Part shown: positions 57,752 through 64,000 of the stretch, piece after piece | Layout: each line of letters begins with the position of its first letter | How positions within the stretch are numbered: the first letter of the stretch is position 1 | Assembly (NCBI GenBank): GCA_021521415.1 | Contig: JAIQDT010005477.1 | Span: 62,001 to 126,000 of the forward strand | Source: Bidens hawaiensis | Taxonomy: Eukaryota > Streptophyta > Magnoliopsida > Asterales > Asteraceae | Length of the DNA: 64,000 bases | Direction: 5' to 3' | Program-made: the position numbers and the translations under genes | The notes under the pieces: generated by a model | The model's input: only the letters and a program-made list of their open reading frames with translations | What the model was told of the DNA's origin: nothing | The model's database searches: none

Positions 57752-58790
57752 TGTCAGGACTGGTAAATCTGGTGCAAACCTAGGATAGGTTGACAAGAAC
57801 ACACAGATTCAATACCCAAAGGCCTGTCGTATATCCCGGAGAAATCAGGATATTCAACGGATGAGAACGAAGGTGTGAAACAAACACAAACGAAACGATA
57901 ATTTAATATTCAGTAAGAACACATTCAAAGACAAAGATTTACTATATTAAATATATCATTCAATGAAACAGTAAATGGAATATCTAGGGTTTCGTGACGG
58001 CGGCGGCGGTACGAGGAAACAAAAGGAATATTATTTTAGAATGTTTTCTTGCAATGCGTATTGCCCGCGTCGTTGTCCGTAAATGGAAACCTAGGATCCT
58101 ATTTATAGACCCTGACATTCCTTCTAGAATCCCTAATCATTACATAATGAAAGATAAATACAAATACAAGTGTAAGAGTCTTCGAGCATGATAAGTATCT
58201 TGCTCGAGCAGACTCACTATGCTAGGTATGCTTGGGTGAATGTCTTTGAGCATACTTTAGTTAGAATATCTTCAGTGAAGATATTCTCCTCCAGCAAGCT
58301 TCATTCCACTTGACCAATCCTTGCTTTGCTCGAACTAGTCCATCGAGCAAGCTCATTCTTCTTGATGCCTTCGATCCTGTCTTGGAGACTTATTGAACAA
58401 TCTTTATCATGCTCGGATGTAAAACATGCTCGGGGGACTGAACCATGCTCCAAGTCCTTTCTTGGAACATATGACATCTTCTTATTGCATCCATGCTCGT
58501 CACCATGTGCTCGGACATCTTGTGCTCGTAACACTTGGCTAAAACTTGAGTGATCAAGTTGTTTGCTCGATTGGCAATCCATACTTGATATAAGAACAGA
58601 CTTGCTTGTTGAAGTGTGGCTTGCTTGAAACCTTAACACTTAGAAGAATCAACCATAAATGGTTCTGAAGACCTTGCTCAAGGTAGCAAACCATGCTCGA
58701 TCGTTTAAGCTTACTCGAAGTCCATACTTAGTCGATTCCAGGGGAGGTTGGGAAGCTTCCAATCTTCCTTAGCAAATATCCGAGTCAATA
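57752..58790 (-). repeat. 5' LTR of Sirevirus B
   Basis: It pairs with 33810-34849. Its + strand right end reads ...CAATA, a mutated CA, followed by the duplication copy GGTTA (58791-58795). The TGCTCGA array is at about 58185-58720 and the TATA box at 58108-58098. Confidence 0.92.
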
Positions 58791-59406
58791 GGTTAGTGGT
58801 ATTATAACCTATTATAATTAAGCAAGCAACCACAATAGCAAATAAGAATATGTAAATCTTAAATGGCCAAGATTAGTGATTGATCTTGCTAGAGCCTATT
58901 AGCAAGATCAATCGGGTCGAGGGGTCACAACACAAAACAACCACAAGGATGGACTCTTGGTGCAACCCGTTATCTTTAGTAACTCCCACTGACTTCAAGA
59001 ACTCCATGAGCTCGTCCTCGGTTTTCCTTCGGGTCTTCTTCATTACAAAATTACACTAATACAAGTAATGAAAAACTAAACCCTATTTATTACAATTTTG
59101 AACCATCAAGGTGGCCAAAGACCATAAAATAAAACTGAAAATTAAGTACAACTTTTGAACCATCCATATGGCCAAATAAAATCATTCAACCAAACGAACA
59201 AGGTCGGGCCAGATTTACATATTCAGAGAAAATTAAGTTGGGCAATATTTTGGTCAAATGAAATAAATAAAATTTTGACAAAACTAAAATTACCCTAATA
59301 TTTTATCTAGATCAAAAACTACAACTACCATGAAGGTTACGATTTAGAACCGGTGAAATTATCGGATTCGACTCGTATGTCGTAACCAAGGCTCTGATAC
59401 CTCTAT
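58791..59406 (-). other. Leader remnant of another LTR element with a small ORF
   Basis: On the minus strand this follows a primer-binding-like site (59402-59391). A 56-codon frame (59043-58873) begins MKKTRRKTEDELMEFLKSV in the position of a gag start but matches no family I know. The rest is AT-rich without features. It was split from 33200-33809 by Sirevirus B. Confidence 0.4.
59391..59402 (-). other. Primer-binding-like site
   Basis: The minus strand reads AGGTATCAGAGC, 11 of 12 bases of the initiator tRNA-Met site. It lies five bases inside a likely LTR end (CTGAAACCCA, 59407 on the plus strand). Confidence 0.6.
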
Positions 59407-61560
59407 TGGGTTTCAGCGGTGACCAGCCAAAAATTTATTGAGTAAAGTGCTATTTTCGTCCTTTTGGTTTGGCAAATAATGCTAATTTAGTCCAAAAAGT
59501 TTATTTTTTTCATATGGACCATCCACGTTTTCCCATTCTTGCCAATTACATCCAAATCACTAACCCCGTTAAATTGAATCGTTAAGTCAGGGGTAGACAT
59601 GTCTTTTCACTTTCTTTATTATACCAAAATCGTCCCTAAAGTTTGGTCACATTTGTGAATTTCGTCCAAAAATTTTTTTTCGCAATAAGACCATCGATGT
59701 TTCCCAACCGTTGCCAATTTCGTTCAAATTGTTAACTCGGTCTAAATTCAACGCTAACTCAGGGGTGTTACTATCATATTATATGCTTGTTTACATTATT
59801 AATTACATGACTAAAAATAAAGAAGAATAAACAAACGGATACTATATTGGATTCTAACACAGGAATGGTGAGATGTTATATATGTCATCAAACAAACACA
59901 TAATAATAATAATAATAATAATAACAACAACAACAACAATAATATAAACAAACATGTAAAAGGACAGTAACAACCCTAAGTTAACGTTGAATTTAGGTGA
60001 GATTGGCAACGATTGGGAAAAATCGAGGTTCTAATTGCGAAAAAAATGTTTTTGGATGAAATTCGCAAATGTGACCAAACCTAAGGGACGATTTGGCACT
60101 TTACTCATATAATAAAGAAAGTGAAAAGACATGTCTACCCCTGACTTAACGATTCAATTTAACGGGGTTAGTGATATTGATGTAATTGGCAAGAATTGGG
60201 AAACGTGGATGGTCCATATGCAAAAAATAAACTTTTTGGACTAAATTCGCATTATTTGTCAAACCACAAGGACGAAAATAGCACTTTACTCAAATTTATT
60301 TATTAAAACCGGTTTAATAAATGTGACAAATAAGAATTAATCTCATTAATTAGTAAATATTAAAAGTCCAGGATGGGATTTCAGAGTAAAGTGTAAGAAC
60401 ATCCACGACCAGATCTACCCTACGATGCTATGACCGAAAATCATAACAAAGTGAAAAACTCGAATACATCTCTTTAATCTTCTCATATATTCATTGATAG
60501 CATTGGTAATACAAGATATGTGACAGTGTAAGCCCAAAGTACAACATGGATCACTCCACCAACTGGTCAGGAGCCTCAAGTATCACAAGTGACCCAATAG
60601 CCTATTTATAGGCACACATGAAGACTTTATGCGGCGCATAAGTTGCTTCTTGTGTTTTTGACATTTAAGTGCATAATCCATAACATGCTATCAAGACCTA
60701 ACCAACACAAGACACAAAGTACTAGACATTTCATGTTTCTACAAATATGCACAGCAGAAAGTAAACGAGTAATCAGAACCAAAACTGATACCTGACAGGA
60801 TCCGGTTACTAATAATACGAGCACGAGTCAAACAATAAATATATAATTAAAATTTAACAATATATTTAAGTTTACCTCGGTTAATAATTAACCGGTTGAG
60901 ACACCGAAGGCTAACGAACTGAGCTAGGTGACACAACGAGACCAACGACCAACAGTGGCGGTGCACGACGGCAACCCGGGAGCGGTGGTGGAGTGCAGCA
61001 GCAGCTGGAGGCGTGGCTGGCAGTGGTGAACACACGGCGGCAAAGCAGCGGCGGCGATGGTGCAAGTGACCAGCGACTAGGGTGGAGGAAGGAGGGTTAT
61101 GGACTTGTATTATTATTGTTAGGTTAAGGTTATAAAAATATCATATATTTATATAACCCTTAATTAGGTTTAACTAATCTCATTAGTTATAAACCTAGTG
61201 GGCGAATAAGTCCATCTCTCGCTCCAAAGCCCGTTCCATGTAATTTTATCTCGTTAAAGCGTGTATCCCGGTTAACTTACTCAAGCTGGTTTATTGTTCG
61301 TTACCTCACGGTGTAACTCTCACGGGCCATAACCCGGTTGGCTGTATTGACTTACCCGAACCGGTCCATAATTCCAATAACCGTGTCATTCATGATTCAT
61401 ATAAAGAAATTTGCTAAGCTAATTCCCCAAAAATAGCATAACAGATAATTCCCAAAAATGCCCCTGCATTCCTGCAAGATACATTTGCAAGATACCATGA
61501 CTCTAACTGGTCCATGTTTAGTAGAAGGATATCAAGTTGATCCATCAACATCAAACAACA
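59407..61560 (-). repeat. Probable Copia LTR relic (minus), interrupted by a foldback element
   Basis: Read on the minus strand it would start TGTTGTTTGATG at 61560 and end CTGAAACCCA at 59407, next to the primer-binding-like site. A TATA-like TATATAAATATATGA lies near 61157-61143, followed by a GC-rich leader (60950-61065). Without the foldback insertion its length is about 1.29 kb. The partner LTR is not in the window, so the outer edge is a guess. The 72-codon frame at 60847-61065 is not supported as a gene. Confidence 0.45.
59440..60291. mobile_element. Mutator-type foldback MITE with 9-bp target duplication
   Basis: Long inverted arms of about 315-330 bp (59440-59771 and 59976-60291) begin GAGTAAAGTGCTATTTTCGT. 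The flanks are AAATTTATT on both sides (59431-59439 and 60292-60300), a perfect 9-bp duplication as Mutator-like elements make. The loop contains an AAT/AAC microsatellite (about 59900-59945). No transposase is present, so it depends on one elsewhere. Confidence 0.85.
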
Positions 61561-61607
61561 GTTAGATTCAACTTATTTTCTTACCACTTAATAGTTAATT
61601 AAATTTA

Positions 61608-61735
61608 GAGTAAAGTGCCATTTTCGTCCTTGTGGTTTGACAAATAATGCGAATTTAGTTCAAAAATTTTATTTTTTGCATATGGACCATTCACGTTTCC
61701 CAATTCTTGCCAATTACATCCATATCACTAAGGTG
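61608..61735. mobile_element. Truncated end of the same Mutator-type MITE family
   Basis: GAGTAAAGTGCCATTTTCGT and the following 120 bp match the first part of 59440-60291, then the match stops abruptly at ATATCACTA. Only one end is present. Confidence 0.7.
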
Positions 61736-61960
61736 GTGAGAATTGAATGCACTTTAAAATTAGCTCGTCACTCCGTTTTATGAAAATAAATAAAGAGTGG
61801 TGAGAATTGAATGCACTTTAAGGTGGTGAGAATTGAATACACTTCGATAAGGAATAGAGAGTATTTCCATAAGCTGATTACCATAAGGTGGTGAGAATTG
61901 AATGCACTTTAAAATTAGCACGCCACTCCGTTTTATGAAAATAAATAAAGAGTGGTAGTG
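61732..61960. repeat. Direct repeats of about 70 bp
   Basis: A block AAGGTGGTGAGAATTGAATG...AAAGAGTGG occurs at about 61732-61799 and 61885-61957, with partial copies of its first 30 bp between. It begins exactly where the MITE fragment stops. The 65-codon minus-strand frame (61778-61975) is a by-product. Confidence 0.7.
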
Positions 61961-62704
61961 CCCCGCCATATCCAATTTTATACGAGCTTTAGTCTTTAGT
62001 TATATATTTTTAGGTTAAAGATGCCTAAGTGCACAAAAATAAAAAAAATAAATAAATAATTAAAAAATTAAAAGAGAAAAGAAAAGGTGAGAAAAGTTAT
62101 GTAATGAAAAATGCCAAAGAAGCATTCTCAAAAATAGAAAAAAAGACCAAAGTGCACATATTATACGAAATTGAGAGTTTACGTGTTACCAAGGGGTGGC
62201 GACTCTGAGGATACACTATTGGGGCTCGAAGTTTTTAGTCAATAAATATTTTCTTAGGGCAAAGTCCTAAGACAAAGTCCAATAATATTTAGGGCATGCT
62301 CGTACGACCTCACTTGACCTATCATTCTTTAATTCCATCTAAGTGCATTTTTTTCTTACCATTAAGGGGTTCTTATCTTACGGTGATATGTTGAACCAGT
62401 TTGCTTCAACTTGATTATTTTTAATTGTCTTTACTATGCTTGAGATGGGGTAGGTGGATCTTAACTCTAAAGGTGTGAGACCCATAGGTTTTTGATATCA
62501 CATGAACTTAAATGCTTAATATGCGTGGGGGCTTGATAGGCTGGTGTCTGGGTTAAGTGGACAACAATATCAGCAATCGCGGTTTTTATGTTTATCTGAG
62601 CTTTAAGATAACCTAATATGTTTTTAAGACTGTATTTCTCCGATACTGATCCCATCGCAATGAGACTTTTTCAGGGACGAAAAAGAGATAAGTGTGGGGA
62701 TATT
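61961..62704 (+). other. 3' untranslated part of an Athila-like element
   Basis: No gene is seen. The end reads GGGACGAAAAAGAGATAAG followed by TGTGGGGA (62674-62700), the purine tract that typically precedes the 3' LTR of Athila/Ogre-class Ty3 elements. An A-rich stretch lies at 62036-62100. The 62-codon frame at 62467-62655 has no features. Confidence 0.5.
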
Positions 62705-64000
62705 TGATATAATGCTTAATATATATAAATCTTGTGTACATTTTATATAATATTTTAGTAGTTTATGTTCGGGTTTTATTAGGATTTGTATACTACTAAC
62801 ATAATTGAGTAATGTAGGTTCCGGTTAAAAAGGGCGAAAAAAGAGCTAAAACAAGCCAAACCGGTGAACCGAAGTATCAGAATTGAACCGAACCGCATCA
62901 AGAAACGAACCGGACCGGTCAGCCTCCCTTCATCCAGAGCGCCGCGCGACCGGGAGGCAAAATCCCGCCGCGCGGCACGACGGGGACCCAGATTCTCGAA
63001 TTTTCTTCATTTTTTTTATCAGTTTTGGGCCTAGGAAACCTATATAAACACCCCTAAACTTTATCCTGAGCATACCCTGCGAACCAGAGCCGAATTTGGA
63101 GTTTTCTGGATCTTAGGATTGCAATATTTGGTGGGTTTGAAGCCTAGAAATCAGCCGGCGAAGTGCTTATCATCCAAGAACAAATACCCCGGGTTTTATC
63201 GCCTTTAATCTTCTGTTCTTATTTATTTTCGCCATGATTTCCTTTATTATCGTTTTGTTTGCTTTTATGATGTTAGGCTAAACTTTATAGACTACCTAGG
63301 CTTATGATGAACCTTTGTTGATGTTTGATTTTGACTTGGGATTTATTTATCGTTATGGGTTTTAAGAACTAGTAAAAAGGTTTAATTATATTAAATTGAT
63401 GCATATGTTTTCTTAGGGTTGTTTAATTAAGTTTTATTTTTCCATAGTTGCCTTGATTATTGTTTGTCATGATGATAGGTTTCTATTACGTCATCTACGT
63501 TGTGTTTTTGACTATTTTATGATTGATTTCGCGATAAGATCATAGGAATTATATTAGTTAATCAAATAAACCTAAGTGTGCTACTAACCTAAATAGTTGT
63601 AAGGTGCTAGGTTATTGATAGGTCTTTGTTGATCAGGATTGCTAGATTTAGTTCTTCGTAAGGAGTCCGTCTAGATTTGATTGATTAACTTTGTCTATCG
63701 AGTTAATTGAATATATTAGACTGCCTATGATTTCCGCGCTGTAAGGTAGAATTTCGTATAAAGGAACTAGTTTGTAATTAATTAGGTAACCGTAAGTAAA
63801 CTTGATTTTTAATACTGATGTGCGTTAAAACATATTAGAAATCCATAGGTGTCTCTTGAGAAGGGTCAGGGGTCCTGTTCGGGTTTTCTCTTAAGCGTCT
63901 ATTTAACAATCCCAGTTCCATAACTAAATAGTCTCCCGATTAATTAACAACTGAAATTTAGGGGATTCTAGTCTTGGTAGTTATCTCATCATCATCTGAA
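62705..64000 (+). repeat. Start of an Athila-like LTR, cut by the window end
   Basis: TGATATAATG follows the purine tract. A TATA box TATATAAA at 63041-63048 is followed by a long transcribed noncoding region with repeated GTAAGGAGT/GTAAGGTAG-like blocks. U3 has a GC-rich patch with CGCCGCGCG repeated (62940-62980). No gene is present. The orientation and lineage are inferred; the end is outside the window. Confidence 0.55.

Larger units (their letters stand above)
33810..58790 (-). mobile_element. Sirevirus-type Copia LTR retrotransposon B (old, multiply interrupted)
   Basis: LTRs of 1040 bp (33810-34849) and 1039 bp (57752-58790) and a target duplication GGTTG/GGTTA. On the minus strand: LTR, primer-binding site, gag, pol, motif-rich spacer, accessory gene unit, LTR. 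Roughly 12 mismatches occur in the first 180 bp of the LTR pair compared by eye (about 6%), much older than A. Insertions inside: a MITE-like unit (about 40996-41855), an LTR pair (43078-48822) and a solo LTR (50959-52638). All genes carry stops or frameshifts. Confidence 0.9.

Noticed and set aside
60847..61065. 72-codon Ala/His/Arg-rich frame as a host gene exon
   Set aside because: It lies in a GC-rich leader of a probable LTR and shows no domain.

Overview
This window is plant nuclear DNA made almost entirely of nested transposable elements. The repeat lineages suggest a large eudicot genome, most likely a composite (Asteraceae); that is inference, not proof. I found no ordinary host gene, rRNA, canonical tRNA or CRISPR array. 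Nearly every coding stretch is a retrotransposon or transposase gene, and all but one are broken.

Positions 1-33199 form a four-deep nest. An old chromovirus-like LTR (from 755, ending 28313) belongs to a gag-only element (gag relic 28976-30472, second LTR about 31119-33199). A hAT DNA transposon (1291-26386, near-perfect 8-bp target duplication) sits in that LTR. A Sirevirus-type Copia element, called A here (4668-26197, duplication GAGAG, two 414-bp LTRs), sits in the last codons of the hAT transposase. A complete Tekay-like Ty3 element (13430-22732, minus strand, duplication CACAA, two 2299-bp LTRs with only two differences seen) sits inside A. Its single 1480-codon gag-pol frame (20205 down to 15763) is open, so this is the youngest and only plausibly functional element.

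Positions 33810-58790 hold a second, older Sirevirus-type element, B, on the minus strand (1040/1039-bp LTRs, duplication GGTTG/GGTTA). It has been hit by a MITE-like element, by a head-to-head pair of related LTRs sharing one GTATC target (later partly duplicated in tandem), and by an Athila-like solo LTR. The right end holds a Copia LTR relic with primer-binding site (58791-61560), a Mutator-type foldback element with 9-bp duplications (59440-60291), short direct repeats, and the start of an Athila-like LTR (from 62705).

The most interesting observation is shared by A and B. Each carries, between pol and its 3' LTR, a long sense-strand accessory ORF of one homologous family (22810-25719 in A; 39654 down to 35082 in B). 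In both, the ORF is preceded by what looks like its own transcription unit: an array of the short motif that also packs that element's LTR U3 (GCGAAGTT/AACTTCGC in A; TGCTCGA/TCGAGCA in B), then a TATA box, an ATG-free leader, a splice donor, an intron, and an acceptor within 0-2 bases of the ATG. The elements thus seem to have duplicated their promoter logic to drive a spliced accessory gene. A second unusual signal is three pol-III-like modules (box A, box B, T-run) inside the old chromovirus LTRs.
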